Counted from the first letter of the stretch, positions 16,926 to 27,141 are shown. The stretch: DNA of 48,750 nt from Fusibacter sp. 3D3 (GCF_001748365.1 NZ_BDHH01000029.1:1-48750), one strand, 5' to 3'. Numbers and translations: made by a program. The notes: a model not told the origin generated them from the letters alone.

Positions 16926-18197
16926 TTACTCCCCTTTATAAAATAATCTTGGTGATGAAAGTTTGCCTTGTATTGCCGAAACGGTGGCTACTGCTGGACT
17001 TGAAAGGTATATTTCAGAACTTTTATGACCCATTCTACCGACAAAATTTCTATTTGTCGTTGCAACAGCTCTTTCATTTTTACCTAAAATCCCCATGTGC
17101 CCGCCTAGGCAAGGCCCGCAAGTTGGCGTACTCACAACTGCACCTGCATTGATAAAGATCTCAATATAGCCCGCCTTTAAAGCGTCGAGATAAATCTTTT
17201 GTGTAGCTGGAATTATGATCATTCTTACATTGGGATGCACTTTTTGACCTTTTAAGATTTCTGCCGTCACTTTTAGATCGTCAAATCTACCATTTGTACA
17301 CGAACCCACAATAACTTGATCAATGCTGATTTCAGGAATATCTTTAAAGGTCTTTGTATTCTCCGGAAGATGTGGGAATGCAACTGTAGGTTCAATTTCA
17401 CTTAGGTTAATCTCAATCACACGTGTATACTCTGCATCAGAATCTGCACTATAAACGATCGCTTCTTTCTTACTATGTGCTTCAATATAGGCTTTTGTCT
17501 TTTCATCTACTTCGAATATCCCATTTTTGGCACCTGCTTCGATTGCCATATTGGCGATGGTGAACCGATCATCCATGGTAAGACTATTCAAGCCTTCTCC
17601 CGTAAATTCTAAAGATTGATATCTTGCTCCATCTACCCCAATGAGGCCAATCAAATGTAAGATCACATCTTTGCCACTGCTCCAATCCTTAAGTTGACCT
17701 GTAAGTACAACTTTAATTGCCGTGGGCACTTTAAACCAACATTTACCCGTAGCCATTCCAACTGCCATGTCAGTACTTCCAATCCCTGTTGAAAAAGCAC
17801 CTAATGCGCCGTAAGTACAAGTATGCGAATCCGCACCAATAACGACATCACCTGCCACAACCAACCCTTTTTCTGGCAACAAGGCATGTTCAATCCCCAT
17901 CTGACCAATCTCAAAGTAGTTTTCGATTTGATTTTGCTTTGCAAATTGACGCATCTTTATGGCTAAATTCGCAGTTTCAATATCTTTATTCGGTGTAAAG
18001 TGATCTGGAACAAGTGCAATTTTTGAAGTATCAAAAACTTTCTTAACTGCCATTTGATCGTAACTGTCAATCGCCACGGGAGCAGTAATATCGTTGCCAA
18101 GCACCATATCTAAATCAACGTGTACAAACTCACCTGCTGTTAAATGCGCCTTTTGGCAATGTGCTGCTAAAATTTTCTGTGTCATGGTCATGCTCAT
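16926..18197 (-). CDS. leuC: 3-isopropylmalate dehydratase, large subunit
   Basis: A 423-residue aconitase-superfamily subunit. Cysteines for the 4Fe-4S cluster are seen in VGSCTNGR and in the [12 protein letters not shown] segment (CxxC). [20 protein letters not shown] is also typical. Length matches the short LeuC type that pairs with a 160-residue LeuD. AGGAGG lies ten bases before the first ATG. In the order leuA-leuC-leuD-leuB. Confidence 0.95.
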   Translation of the reverse strand: MSMTMTQKILAAHCQKAHLTAGEFVHVDLDMVLGNDITAPVAIDSYDQMAVKKVFDTSKIALVPDHFTPNKDIETANLAIKMRQFAKQNQIENYFEIGQMGIEHALLPEKGLVVAGDVVIGADSHTCTYGALGAFSTGIGSTDMAVGMATGKCWFKVPTAIKVVLTGQLKDWSSGKDVILHLIGLIGVDGARYQSLEFTGEGLNSLTMDDRFTIANMAIEAGAKNGIFEVDEKTKAYIEAHSKKEAIVYSADSDAEYTRVIEINLSEIEPTVAFPHLPENTKTFKDIPEISIDQVIVGSCTNGRFDDLKVTAEILKGQKVHPNVRMIIIPATQKIYLDALKAGYIEIFINAGAVVSTPTCGPCLGGHMGILGKNERAVATTNRNFVGRMGHKSSEIYLSSPAVATVSAIQGKLSSPRLFYKGE

Positions 18198-18211
18198 CTT
18201 TGTTTTTCCTC

Positions 18212-19720
18212 CTAGTTTATTTCTATATATGATTTGTTAACAGCTTCTATATAAGCGTTAATACTCGCTTCGATGACATCGGTACTCAGACCTCTACCTC
18301 TATAATTTTTATCATCAATCTTAAGGACGACAACCGCTTCTCCAAGGGCATCCTTCCCCTCTGAAACAGCATTGATTTTATAATCAATCAACTTAATCGC
18401 TTTGTTTACAGACTTCTCAATAACTTTAAACGAAGCATCCACAGGACCATCTCCCACTGAAGCATCTGTCAATTCAGCGCCATTAATGATCAAAGAAATC
18501 GTTGCGGTGGCTGGAATATGCTTTCCAGAATGAATCATGAAAGTTTCTAATTTTACGACTTCTGGTATATGTGTGGTTTCTTTATTTAAAATGGCATCAA
18601 TATCAGCATCATAGACTTCTTTCTTCTTATCGCATAAGTCAATAAATGCAGCATACGCTGTTTCCAGTTCAGTTGAATCCAGTACATAGCCCAATGCTTT
18701 AACACGATCTACAAAGGCATGTCTTCCCGAATGTTTTCCAAGTATGATTTTGCTCATTTCTAAACCGATTGATTCTGGCGTCATGATCTCATAAGTCGTG
18801 CGTTCTTGCAACATCCCATGTTGATGAATCCCAGCTTCATGAGCAAATGCATTATCCCCAACGATTGCCTTATTGGGCTGAACTTTAACGCCCGTTATGT
18901 TTTGAAGCAATTTACTGGTTTTCATGATCTGTTTCGTATCCACATTTGTATAGCAATTAAAATAATCTTTACGCGTATCAATGGCCATAACAATTTCTTC
19001 AAGTGCAGCATTCCCAGCTCTTTCTCCAATACCATTTATGGTACATTCAATTTGAGTTGCCCCCGCTTTGATTGCAGCCAAGGAGTTCGCAACTGCAAAA
19101 CCTAAATCATTATGACAATGGACGGATATTTCAACATGCTCAATATTGGTGATCTGACTTTTCAAAGTTTTGATGAACGTATAGTACTCATCTGGCGTTG
19201 TATAGCCCACTGTATCTGGAATATTAATTGTTTTAGCACCTTCTGCAATAACCGCTGTGAAAATTTCGGTCAAAAATCCAATGTCACTTCTGACAGCATC
19301 TTCAGCAGAAAATTCAATATCATCAAAGAATCTTTTGGCATACCGAACACCTTCAACAGCTGATTTCAAAGCTTCATCTTTGGTCATTTTCAATTTATGT
19401 TTTAAATGAACATCTGAGGTCGCAATAAACAAATGTATTCTTGGTTTTTTGGCAAACTGTAACGCTTCCCAAGCCCTGTCAATGTCAAGCTTTGTGGTTC
19501 TAGCAAGTGATGCAACACTTATATTTCCAACATTTCTAGAAATCTCTCTTATGGCATTAAAGTCTCCTGGTGAAGCAATAGCAAAACCAGCTTCTATAAC
19601 ATCTACGCCTAGTTTTTCTAATTGCTTTGCTATCTTAACTTTTTCAGATAAATTCATTGTAAATCCCGGTGCTTGCTCACCATCCCTCAACGTTGTATCG
19701 AATATTTTGATTCTTTTCAT
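18212..19720 (-). CDS. leuA: 2-isopropylmalate synthase
   Basis: A 502-residue synthase that condenses acetyl-CoA and 2-oxoisovalerate. The catalytic HMGL-like barrel shows [13 protein letters not shown], the metal site HCHNDLG and NGIGERAGN. The C-terminal 130 residues form the leucine-feedback domain ([13 protein letters not shown]). The start is set at 19720: the GGAGG that serves it overlaps the earlier in-frame ATG at 19735, so that one cannot be served. First gene after the Leu T-box. Confidence 0.95.
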   Translation of the reverse strand: MKRIKIFDTTLRDGEQAPGFTMNLSEKVKIAKQLEKLGVDVIEAGFAIASPGDFNAIREISRNVGNISVASLARTTKLDIDRAWEALQFAKKPRIHLFIATSDVHLKHKLKMTKDEALKSAVEGVRYAKRFFDDIEFSAEDAVRSDIGFLTEIFTAVIAEGAKTINIPDTVGYTTPDEYYTFIKTLKSQITNIEHVEISVHCHNDLGFAVANSLAAIKAGATQIECTINGIGERAGNAALEEIVMAIDTRKDYFNCYTNVDTKQIMKTSKLLQNITGVKVQPNKAIVGDNAFAHEAGIHQHGMLQERTTYEIMTPESIGLEMSKIILGKHSGRHAFVDRVKALGYVLDSTELETAYAAFIDLCDKKKEVYDADIDAILNKETTHIPEVVKLETFMIHSGKHIPATATISLIINGAELTDASVGDGPVDASFKVIEKSVNKAIKLIDYKINAVSEGKDALGEAVVVLKIDDKNYRGRGLSTDVIEASINAYIEAVNKSYIEIN

Positions 19721-19753
19721 TTCCATTTCCTCCATATTTTGATTTTTTGAATT

Positions 19754-19991
19754 AAAAAAAGACTACGCCCCAAATGGGACGCAGTCTTTGTCTGCGCGGT
19801 ACCACCCAAATTACATAAACATCGTTTATGTCACTTTGATCTCGTAACGTGAGTAACGTCATATCTTACTTTATTCAGATATGAAACTTAGGAGTGAGAA
19901 TTAAAATTGCCTTTCCTGATTCACACCACCCATCAGGTCTCTTTAAAAGCCTTTTTTAATATTCTCCGTCATCGTCTGTTTTCTTATATTG
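19754..19991 (-). promoter_or_regulatory. T-box leader, leucine-specific
   Basis: Minus strand: a Stem I with CTGATGGGTGGTGTGAATCAG, specifier CTC (Leu) at 19896-19898 followed by ACTCC, the T-box GGGTGGTACCGCG at about 19795-19807, and a terminator AAAGACTGCG...CGTAGTCTTTTTTT at 19754-19789. tRNA-Leu starvation would allow read-through into leuACDB. Confidence 0.93.
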
Positions 19992-19997
19992 AAACCT

Positions 19998-20026
19998 AAT
20001 ATAACAAGGTTTCATAAGCGTGTCAA
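19998..20026 (-). promoter_or_regulatory. Promoter of the leu operon
   Basis: TTGACA (20021-20026), 17-base spacer, TATATT (19998-20003) on the minus strand, just upstream of the Leu T-box. A near-consensus sigma-A promoter. Confidence 0.85.
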
Positions 20027-20159
20027 TACATTTTGTTAAATTTGCGAAATATTTTTATGATTTGCTTGTTTTTTAGAGGAATCGTTTGTTATTTTTTGTT
20101 TTTTCGGGTATTATATTGATAGAACAACTTATACATCTACAATGGTAAAAGGAGTGGCT

Positions 20160-20531
20160 ATGAGAATACTTCATTTTGAATACAGTGATTTTTTCAGACG
20201 CGTTGTTCACGATCTCGTCTTGAGAAGTGGTCATGCTTATTTTGAAACAAAACAAGGCAGTGAATTATTTAGAATATTAGCTCATGATGAAATTGATGTG
20301 ATTTTCACAGGAATGGAACTATCCGATATGTCTGGTGAAAATTTGATCAAAGAGCTTAAGAACTCTAAATACAAATCAATACCCATTATCATTTTAACAT
20401 CATCTGAAGTTGAAAATTTAAATAAGCGTCTCAAGGGATTGGATTTTTATGATTTTATTTTAAAAGAACATTTAAATTTGGATTCTCTTAATACCTTATT
20501 GGATCGAATTGAAGACATGATTGAATCCTAA
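20160..20531 (+). CDS. Stand-alone pseudo-receiver domain protein
   Basis: A 123-residue protein with the whole CheY-like fold pattern and nothing else. Where the phospho-acceptor Asp should be (VIFTGMELSDMSG) there is Gly51; the acidic pair is reduced to Glu7, while Thr80 and Lys102 (FILKEHL) are kept. It therefore probably cannot be phosphorylated by the normal route and may act as a constitutive or ligand-driven binding domain. The start at 20160 follows AAAGGAGTGGCT. Alone between the leu promoter (divergent) and argS (convergent). Confidence 0.8.
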   Translation: MRILHFEYSDFFRRVVHDLVLRSGHAYFETKQGSELFRILAHDEIDVIFTGMELSDMSGENLIKELKNSKYKSIPIIILTSSEVENLNKRLKGLDFYDFILKEHLNLDSLNTLLDRIEDMIES

Positions 20532-20546
20532 AGTAAGGCCATATAT

Positions 20547-20578
20547 AAAAGCGTGTAATCATTGTATCACACGCTTTT
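20547..20578. terminator. Bidirectional terminator
   Basis: AAAAGCGTGT / ACACGCTTTT with a 12-base loop between the convergent pseudo-receiver gene and argS. Symmetric A/T flanks. Confidence 0.88.
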
Positions 20579-20597
20579 ATTGTACTATAATTTTGTT

Positions 20598-22304
20598 TTA
20601 CATTTGCTCTGGCGCTTCTAAGCACACAAGATGAAGTGCACTTTCAATTACGATTTTTACAGCTTTAACAATTGCAAGTCTTGCTGTTTTAACATTTTCA
20701 TCATCCACTAATATTGGATTATCATGATAAAATCTGTTAAAATTCTGAGCGAGTTCAACAACAAATCTCGCTATCGTATGGGGTTCATAGTTTCTGTGCG
20801 CAATTACAATACTTTCGTTGTATTTGCTCAATAGACGAACAACCTCTTTAGAAGCTTCATCATCTAATTTTGAAAAATCAATTTTTGAAATCTCAATGGC
20901 TTCTGTAGAACCCGCTTTTCTTAAGACACTACATGCTCTTGCATGTGTATATTGAACATATGGACCTGTTTCGCCATCAAAAGATAATGTTTTTTCCAAA
21001 GAAAATGAATAGTCTTTTGTTCTACTGGTATACAGTTCTTGAAACACAACTGCACCCACACCAACTTGTCTTGCAACTTCTTCTTTGCCAACAAGATTCG
21101 GATTTTTCTCATTGATAATGGATTGAGTTTGTTCAATCGCTTTTTGAAGCACGTCCTCAAGAAAAACAACTTGTCCCTTTCTTGTGGACAATGAGCCCTC
21201 TTCAAGAGAAACCATGCCAAACTCAACATGAATACAATCTTTATGCCATGCGTATCCCATGAGTTCAATAATTTTAATCCATTGCTGGAAGTGAAGTTTC
21301 TGAGCACTCCCAACTACATAGATATTTTTATCAAAATTGTAATAGTCTTTTCTGAATTTTGCAGCCGCTAAATCACGCGTCATATAGAGCGAAGAACCGT
21401 CTTTTTTAGTGATTAAAGCGGGTGGCATCCCATAGGGTTCAAGATCTACAATTTCTGCCCCCTCAGATTTTTGAACAATATGCTTTGTTCGAAGTTCAGT
21501 CAAAATCCCAGGCATCTTATCCGAATAAAAACTTTCTCCAGCATAGGAATCAAAAGTTACCCCTAAAAGCCCATATACGCGATCAAATACTTTTAACGAC
21601 ATTTCTTTGAACATCGTCCACAATTCAACCGCCTCTTCATCACTATTTTCTAACTTTGTGAACCAAGCGCGCGCTTCATCATCAAGTTCAGGTTTCTCTT
21701 CAGCTTCATTGTGAAATCTAACATAAATCTTTAAAAGTTCATTTATAGGATCTGCTTCAATAACCTCTTTATTGCCCCATAATTTATAAGCCACAATCAA
21801 TTTCCCGAATTGTGTACCATAATCCCCTAAATGATTAATCGCAACGGTATCATAGCCTAAAAACTTATAAATTCTATTCAGGGATTCCCCTATCATTGTG
21901 CTTCTAATATGTCCCATGTGAAAAGGTTTTGCAATATTAACAGATGAATATTCAACAATTACTTTTTTTTGTTCCCCAATAGTGGATTTACCATAATCTG
22001 CACCTTGTGTTAATACTTCTGTTAAAATCGTCTTAATGAAATGTTCCTGATTTAAAGTGAAGTTCAAAAAACCCGACACTGCTGTAACATTTTCAAAAAT
22101 CTCATTTGATGCCAGTGCCAATTTTAAATCCTCTGCAATTTTCACAGGTGCCTTACGATATGCCTGAGCTAATTTAAAACACGGAAAAGCAAAATCACCC
22201 ATATCCTTATTTTTAGGATGCTCTACTAAATTTAAAATTTCCTCATAACTTAATGCCTCAATATGTTCACTTAACAACTTCGCTATCGCTATTTTATAAT
22301 CCAT
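20598..22304 (-). CDS. argS: Arginyl-tRNA synthetase
   Basis: A 568-residue class I synthetase. The HIGH-type signature is HMGHIRSTMIGES; the N-terminal Add1 domain (residues 1-100) and the C-terminal all-helical anticodon-binding DALR domain are present, and the protein ends in the usual LGLEAPEQM-like VCLEAPEQM. The start is set at 22304 (ATG) with GGAGG five bases upstream; an earlier TTG at 22316 overlaps that site. Controlled by an Arg T-box. Confidence 0.95.
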   Translation of the reverse strand: MDYKIAIAKLLSEHIEALSYEEILNLVEHPKNKDMGDFAFPCFKLAQAYRKAPVKIAEDLKLALASNEIFENVTAVSGFLNFTLNQEHFIKTILTEVLTQGADYGKSTIGEQKKVIVEYSSVNIAKPFHMGHIRSTMIGESLNRIYKFLGYDTVAINHLGDYGTQFGKLIVAYKLWGNKEVIEADPINELLKIYVRFHNEAEEKPELDDEARAWFTKLENSDEEAVELWTMFKEMSLKVFDRVYGLLGVTFDSYAGESFYSDKMPGILTELRTKHIVQKSEGAEIVDLEPYGMPPALITKKDGSSLYMTRDLAAAKFRKDYYNFDKNIYVVGSAQKLHFQQWIKIIELMGYAWHKDCIHVEFGMVSLEEGSLSTRKGQVVFLEDVLQKAIEQTQSIINEKNPNLVGKEEVARQVGVGAVVFQELYTSRTKDYSFSLEKTLSFDGETGPYVQYTHARACSVLRKAGSTEAIEISKIDFSKLDDEASKEVVRLLSKYNESIVIAHRNYEPHTIARFVVELAQNFNRFYHDNPILVDDENVKTARLAIVKAVKIVIESALHLVCLEAPEQM

Positions 22305-22340
22305 AACACCCTCCAAAGATATTTTCTTTCTTTTAAAACT

Positions 22341-22588
22341 AAAAAACGCCCCTTACATATAATGTAAGAGACGAAAAATCCGCGGTACCACTCTACTTAG
22401 AACATAAAAACGTTCTCACTTGATGTCTTTAACGGGACAACCGTTCAGCCTACTGGATTCAACTGAAATCTCATGGGTGCGCTTAGGTTATAATCCTCTA
22501 CCAATCTTCCATCATCATTGGCTCGCTAAAAGATTTTTATAACTTACTCTCCCAGTCATTGAACTCTTTATTAATTCAGTTATTTTAC
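22341..22588 (-). promoter_or_regulatory. T-box leader, arginine-specific
   Basis: Minus strand: AGCGAGCCAATGATGATGG in Stem I, specifier CGC (Arg) at 22479-22481 in CTAAGCGCACCC, the T-box AGTGGTACCGCGG near 22380-22392, and a terminator at 22341-22373 (CTTACA/TGTAAG core) with six Ts. The specifier position lines up with those of the Leu and Phe leaders (NNN followed by AC). Confidence 0.9.
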
Positions 22589-22593
22589 GTGCT

Positions 22594-22622
22594 ATTGTAC
22601 CACATTCAGCTTGGTTTTGCAA
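22594..22622 (-). promoter_or_regulatory. Promoter of T-box-argS
   Basis: TTGCAA (22617-22622), 17-base spacer, TACAAT (22594-22599) on the minus strand, preceding the Arg T-box. Confidence 0.75.
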
Positions 22623-22722
22623 TCTTATATATGATTTTTTATTGTTTACAATTATATGGTTTCATTTTAACATTTCAGTGATTATAATAGAATTATAATC
22701 AAATTTTAATAGGAGTAAATAA

Positions 22723-23541
22723 ATGGCTAATCTGAACTATTATATCCAAAAAATCAAAACTGCAACACTCACTGAAATTTTAATTGGGATCAACATCATC
22801 ATGTTTCTATTGACCACGCTTATAGACTTCACCGGTGGCAACGCCTTTTTAATTCTAGGCGCAAAAATGAATATCCTAATTGCAATGGGACAATTTTGGA
22901 GGCTTTTAACAGCAACATTTCTACATGCTGGCATTATGCATCTCGTCTTTAATATGATGGCGCTTTATATCCTCGGGAGAGATATTGAACGTTTTTATGG
23001 CCCTAAAAAATACCTTTTTATATACTTTATTTCTGGTCTTGTAGGTTCTGCTTTCAGCTTCTTACTCGTACCGAATACAAGTGTTGGTGCTTCCGGAGCA
23101 ATCTTTGGTTTGTTCGGTGCAAATCTTTATCTCTATTTTGTCAATCCACAAGCCTATAAACGCATTTTTGGAACGGATTTCCTCATCTTAATCGGAATCA
23201 ATTTGGTCATCAGCTTTGTAAGACCTAATATTGATGTGGTTGGTCATATTGCTGGGCTTGTTGCAGGTTTTATTGCAGCATTTGGTGTTGGCATTTATCA
23301 TGAAAAAACTTTTACACCAAAACGTCTACTCCTTCAAGCATTTACCCTTATTTTATTTATAGTACCAACGGTAACCGCCTTTACATCAATACGTTCAACC
23401 CCTGACTTTTACCTAACTTCTGCAAGTTATTACTACTATCAAGAAAAAATTGATAAAGCAAAAGAGGCTGTTGAGCAAGGGCTGAAAAAATTCCCAGACG
23501 ATCCGCAACTCAAGCAAATTCAAATGGAACTCAATCCATGA
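22723..23541 (+). CDS. Rhomboid-family intramembrane serine protease
   Basis: A 272-residue membrane protein with six predicted membrane segments. The catalytic Ser124 lies in GASGAIFG and His175 in VVGHIAG; HAGIMHLVFNMMALY carries the conserved His and Asn of TM2. Residues 228-270 resemble one TPR-type helical pair (ASYYYYQEKIDKAKEAVEQG), a tail seen in some rhomboids. It cleaves substrates within membranes. AGGAG precedes the ATG. It converges on the GNAT-TudS gene with an eight-base gap. Confidence 0.93.
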   Translation: MANLNYYIQKIKTATLTEILIGINIIMFLLTTLIDFTGGNAFLILGAKMNILIAMGQFWRLLTATFLHAGIMHLVFNMMALYILGRDIERFYGPKKYLFIYFISGLVGSAFSFLLVPNTSVGASGAIFGLFGANLYLYFVNPQAYKRIFGTDFLILIGINLVISFVRPNIDVVGHIAGLVAGFIAAFGVGIYHEKTFTPKRLLLQAFTLILFIVPTVTAFTSIRSTPDFYLTSASYYYYQEKIDKAKEAVEQGLKKFPDDPQLKQIQMELNP

Positions 23542-23549
23542 TTTTAAGC

Positions 23550-24527
23550 TTACTCAAAACCTTTTTGCCAAACAATAAGGTCTCTTTGATCATTATAAAT
23601 AAGCAGTTGATCATATGCTGTCATTATTTTTTCACAAGTTTTGCCAATCCCAATAATTTTTTTCAGGCTGAATGTACCATCATAAATTTGTCTGCTGCCA
23701 CATGAAGGGCTTCCATCTTTTAATATAACAGCTCTTTGATTGCTGATTTCAAGTATTTTTAAGGTCTCTTCTGCCCCTTTTTCAAAGGCCAAAGTAACCT
23801 CTACACCCTCTTGAGTTATAACTTTGCCGTTTACGATCTCAGCAGGAGCTCTGGGCGTTGGTAAGCCACCCATTTGTTCAGGACAAAATGGCAAAACTTT
23901 TATGTGTTTCGCGAGTAATACTAATTTATCCGAAATGTTATGACCGCCTGAATATTTAGCATTTAACCCTAATAGGCAGCTGCTTACCGCAATACCGTTT
24001 TCCAGTCTGTATTCGGGAAATGCAAATGGCATATCATCCAAGTTCATTTTAAAATTTACAAAAGACCGGTATTGAGTCTCTATTTTGAATCCATTTCTAA
24101 GCAATACCGATTGAGATCGTACATTAGATTTCTTAGTCTGTGCTTTCACAAGATCAATTTCTGGCTGAAAATAGCACCAGAGCAAAATACTTTTGATCAG
24201 TTCAGTACCGTAACCCTTGTTTTGATAAGGTTCAATAATGGCATAACTAATTTCGACTTCGCCTTCATCTGGCATACCACTAAAACTAAAATCAGCAATG
24301 ACATTTCCAGACGACTTTTCACTAACAAGCCATCCTAAATAATGCGGATCACACCCTAGCGAAAGCATGGAGATATAACTATTGATAATCTTGATGAATT
24401 CTGGCTCAATAAAACTTTTAGGCAAATCAATATTATGTTCACTAAAATAATGCATGTCTTTTCTAGCAAGGGCATCATAGAACTCAAGAGACATCGGCAT
24501 CATCATTAAATGTGCTGTTGATATCAT
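23550..24527 (-). CDS. GNAT acetyltransferase - TudS (DUF523) fusion
   Basis: A 325-residue two-domain protein. Residues 1-165 are a GNAT N-acetyltransferase with the acetyl-CoA loop QNKGYGTEL (102-110) and the C-terminal RNGFK strand. Residues 178-320 are a DUF523/TudS domain with Cys184 (SSCLLGLNAKYSGG), Cys215 (FCPEQMGGLPTPRAPAEI) and Cys276 (KDGSPSCGS). TudS proteins are 4Fe-4S desulfidases acting on 2-thiouracil. AAGGAG precedes the ATG, twelve bases after mutS2, so it is likely cotranscribed. The joining of the two activities is unusual; no frameshift or internal start would split them. Confidence 0.87.
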   Translation of the reverse strand: MISTAHLMMMPMSLEFYDALARKDMHYFSEHNIDLPKSFIEPEFIKIINSYISMLSLGCDPHYLGWLVSEKSSGNVIADFSFSGMPDEGEVEISYAIIEPYQNKGYGTELIKSILLWCYFQPEIDLVKAQTKKSNVRSQSVLLRNGFKIETQYRSFVNFKMNLDDMPFAFPEYRLENGIAVSSCLLGLNAKYSGGHNISDKLVLLAKHIKVLPFCPEQMGGLPTPRAPAEIVNGKVITQEGVEVTLAFEKGAEETLKILEISNQRAVILKDGSPSCGSRQIYDGTFSLKKIIGIGKTCEKIMTAYDQLLIYNDQRDLIVWQKGFE

Positions 24528-24539
24528 AAAAACATCTCC

Positions 24540-26909
24540 TTATTTCAGATCTATTACAGTGGCACCATTTCCACCCTCATTATAGGCAGCATCTTCATAT
24601 TTTTTCACATGGGGATGCCGTTTAAAATGTTCTTGCAGACCTTTCCTCAAAACACCAGTGCCTTTTCCATGAATAATTCTCACACGTTCTAAATTTGCTA
24701 TTGCTGCATCATCTAAATACTTGTCGATGATCATCACAGCATCTTCAATATTTTGCCCTCTCACATCAATCTCCGTCTTGATACTTGCGCTTACCGCATT
24801 AAAAGCGCTTACTTTCTTGATCACTCTATCATCTTGCTTTTTTTTGCTGATTAATGCCACCCCTTTTAAATTGACATTCATCTTCATCAATCCAACTTGT
24901 ACCATAAGATCCCCTTTATCATTTGGAAGTGAAATAACAGAGGCTTCTTGATTTATGGAAAGGACGATAACATGATCTCCAATCAGTAGGGATTCTGGGG
25001 CAAATTCATTTATAGCCTCCGCATCGATCACCGAATCCGTCACTAAATTTATAGAATCGGCAAGGCGCTTTCTCATTGCTTCAATTTCTTTATTTTTATC
25101 TTGGTCTGAATTCTTTTTAATTTCACGAAGTGATTTTACAATCTCATCCGCTTCATCTTTTGCACGCTTTAAAATCTCTTTTGCTTCATCTTTTGATGTT
25201 TTGAGCAATTTATCACGTTGAGTCGTGATTTTTTCTTCTTTTTCTTTCACGGATTTCTTAAGTTTTTCGATCTCAAGTCTCATTCGAATTGCAGCATCGC
25301 GCTCTTCTTCTACTTGTTTTCTACTCTTTTCAATATTGGCAATAATTTCTTCAAATTCAATGTTATCTTTATGCACATATTCTTTAGCATAATCAATCAA
25401 TTCTTGACTCAATCCCAATTTTTTAGAGATTTCAAAAGCATTTGACTTACCCGGAATGCCTATTAAGAGTTTATAGGTAGGGCTTAGAGTCTCCACATCA
25501 AATTCAACACTTGCATTTTCAATGCCATCATTTACAATAGCATATTCTTTTAATTCTGAGTAATGTGTGGTTGCAAGCGTTCTCACATGCCAGCTTCTCA
25601 GCTTGTCAAGAATAGACATCGCCAGTGCAGCGCCTTCCGTGGGATCAGTTCCAGCACCTAGCTCATCAAATAAACAGAGTGAGTTCGGGGTGACATCATT
25701 TAGAATCTGAACAATATTGGTCATATGAGAAGAAAATGTGCTCAGGCTTTGTTCAATGCTCTGTTCATCTCCAATATCGGCAAAAACATGTTCAAAAATG
25801 CCAATTTCAGTGCCATAACCTGCTGGTATATGAAGGCCTGCTTGTGTCATTAATGTGAGCAATCCAACTGTTTTTAGCGTTACTGTTTTTCCCCCCGTAT
25901 TAGGACCTGTTATGAGCAGTGTACTAAAAGTCTCACCTAACCATATATTCGTCGGGACAACAACCTCTTTAGGAATTAATGGATGTCTGCCATTTTTTAT
26001 CCTAAGTCGATTTTGTGTATTGAGTTCGGGTTCTACGCCACGCATTGCTAAAGATAATTTGCCTTTTGCAAATATAAAATCAATTTGAGTTAGCGCACTT
26101 ATATTGGCAATAACGGCATCGCCTATTTCAGCAACCTCACCTGTGAGCATCCTCAGTATGCGTTCAATTTCCTTCTGTTCTTCTACTTTGAGCATTCTCA
26201 TCTCATTGTTAAGTTCCACCACCGCCATGGGTTCAATATAGAAGGTACTCCCTTTTGAAGACTGGTCGTGTACCATGCCCTTAATGTGATTTTTATGTTC
26301 ACTTTTTACAGGGATAACAAAGCGATCCTGTCGAATGGTAATAATTGGATCTTGTAAGTACTTTTGATAACTTGGAGAAGTTATTATAGATTCTAATTTA
26401 TTCCGAATGGCTGCGTTCTTACTTTCAATTCCCCTTCGGATCTTCTTCAGCTCTGGTGATGCATGATCTGATATTTCTTGATCACTAATTATACAGAGTT
26501 CAATATGTTTTTCAACTTCTTGGTGGACAGAAATTAATTCAGCAATATGGTTTAGCATCGGATATTTCTCACGAGAACTATCCGACCCTGATATAAATTT
26601 TTTCATAGCTCTAGAAGTCCTCAAAGAATCACACACTTCTAGCAATTGCTTTGGTGAAAGGCATCCACCGATTTGGGCCAATTTAATGTGATCTTTTAAG
26701 TCAAATAGGGGGCCCATGGGGATATTTCCAAACTGAATCAACATTCCAGTAGCTTCTGTGGTTTCGCTTAAGCCAAGTTTAATCGTCTCAATATCGATTT
26801 GCGGTTTGAGTTCATGGCAAATTGCCTTCCCTAAAGCAGAGGAAGCACTTTCTGATAACATTTCAATTATTTTAGGGTATTCAAGTACTCGCAATGTCTT
26901 CTCTAACAT
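24540..26909 (-). CDS. mutS2: Endonuclease / ribosome-rescue ATPase MutS2
   Basis: A 789-residue MutS2. Walker A GPNTGGKT at 335-342, Walker B and following loop DELGAGTDP at 415-423, the long coiled coil at about 510-620 (rich in K and E), and a C-terminal Smr domain with DVRGQNIEDA and RIIHGKGTGVLRKG. It acts on recombination intermediates and, as shown in B. subtilis, on collided ribosomes. It lies in the Clostridial zapA-...-mutS2 order. Confidence 0.96.
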   Translation of the reverse strand: MLEKTLRVLEYPKIIEMLSESASSALGKAICHELKPQIDIETIKLGLSETTEATGMLIQFGNIPMGPLFDLKDHIKLAQIGGCLSPKQLLEVCDSLRTSRAMKKFISGSDSSREKYPMLNHIAELISVHQEVEKHIELCIISDQEISDHASPELKKIRRGIESKNAAIRNKLESIITSPSYQKYLQDPIITIRQDRFVIPVKSEHKNHIKGMVHDQSSKGSTFYIEPMAVVELNNEMRMLKVEEQKEIERILRMLTGEVAEIGDAVIANISALTQIDFIFAKGKLSLAMRGVEPELNTQNRLRIKNGRHPLIPKEVVVPTNIWLGETFSTLLITGPNTGGKTVTLKTVGLLTLMTQAGLHIPAGYGTEIGIFEHVFADIGDEQSIEQSLSTFSSHMTNIVQILNDVTPNSLCLFDELGAGTDPTEGAALAMSILDKLRSWHVRTLATTHYSELKEYAIVNDGIENASVEFDVETLSPTYKLLIGIPGKSNAFEISKKLGLSQELIDYAKEYVHKDNIEFEEIIANIEKSRKQVEEERDAAIRMRLEIEKLKKSVKEKEEKITTQRDKLLKTSKDEAKEILKRAKDEADEIVKSLREIKKNSDQDKNKEIEAMRKRLADSINLVTDSVIDAEAINEFAPESLLIGDHVIVLSINQEASVISLPNDKGDLMVQVGLMKMNVNLKGVALISKKKQDDRVIKKVSAFNAVSASIKTEIDVRGQNIEDAVMIIDKYLDDAAIANLERVRIIHGKGTGVLRKGLQEHFKRHPHVKKYEDAAYNEGGNGATVIDLK

Positions 26910-26923
26910 GTCTATTCACTTCC

Positions 26924-27094
26924 TTATTGGATTTCTTTCATTTCGTCTTCAAGCGCAAACGTCTGATTTGAACAATGACCACAGTGATCGTGGCCTTCTA
27001 ACACGCCACCCACTACACAGTATTCACCTGCATTAATAGCAGCATTTAAGCTCTCAATTGATCCAGCTGACGCCAATAATTCAATATTTTTCAT
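26924..27094 (-). CDS. Small U32-peptidase-like fragment with CxxC
   Basis: A 56-residue protein. Its start (KNIELLASAGSIESLNAAIN) closely resembles the first beta-alpha unit of U32 peptidases (ELLAPAG...L..AI..GAD). It then has GHDHCGHC, a possible metal-binding CxxC/His cluster, and ends FALEDEMKEIQ, like the next U32 helix. The remaining 350 residues of a U32 enzyme are absent. GGAGA lies three bases before the ATG and a terminator lies directly upstream. In related Clostridia a full U32 gene stands between zapA and mutS2, so this is either a remnant or a miniaturised descendant. Confidence 0.6.
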   Translation of the reverse strand: MKNIELLASAGSIESLNAAINAGEYCVVGGVLEGHDHCGHCSNQTFALEDEMKEIQ

Positions 27095-27108
27095 TTCATA
27101 TTCTCCAC

Positions 27109-27141
27109 AAAAAAAGCACCCTAACACAAGGTAAGGTACTT
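27109..27141 (-). terminator. Terminator after zapA
   Basis: Minus strand AAGTACCTTA pairs with TAGGGTGCTT over ten pairs (two G-U), then a run of seven Ts. The next small gene's binding site begins just after it. Confidence 0.8.
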
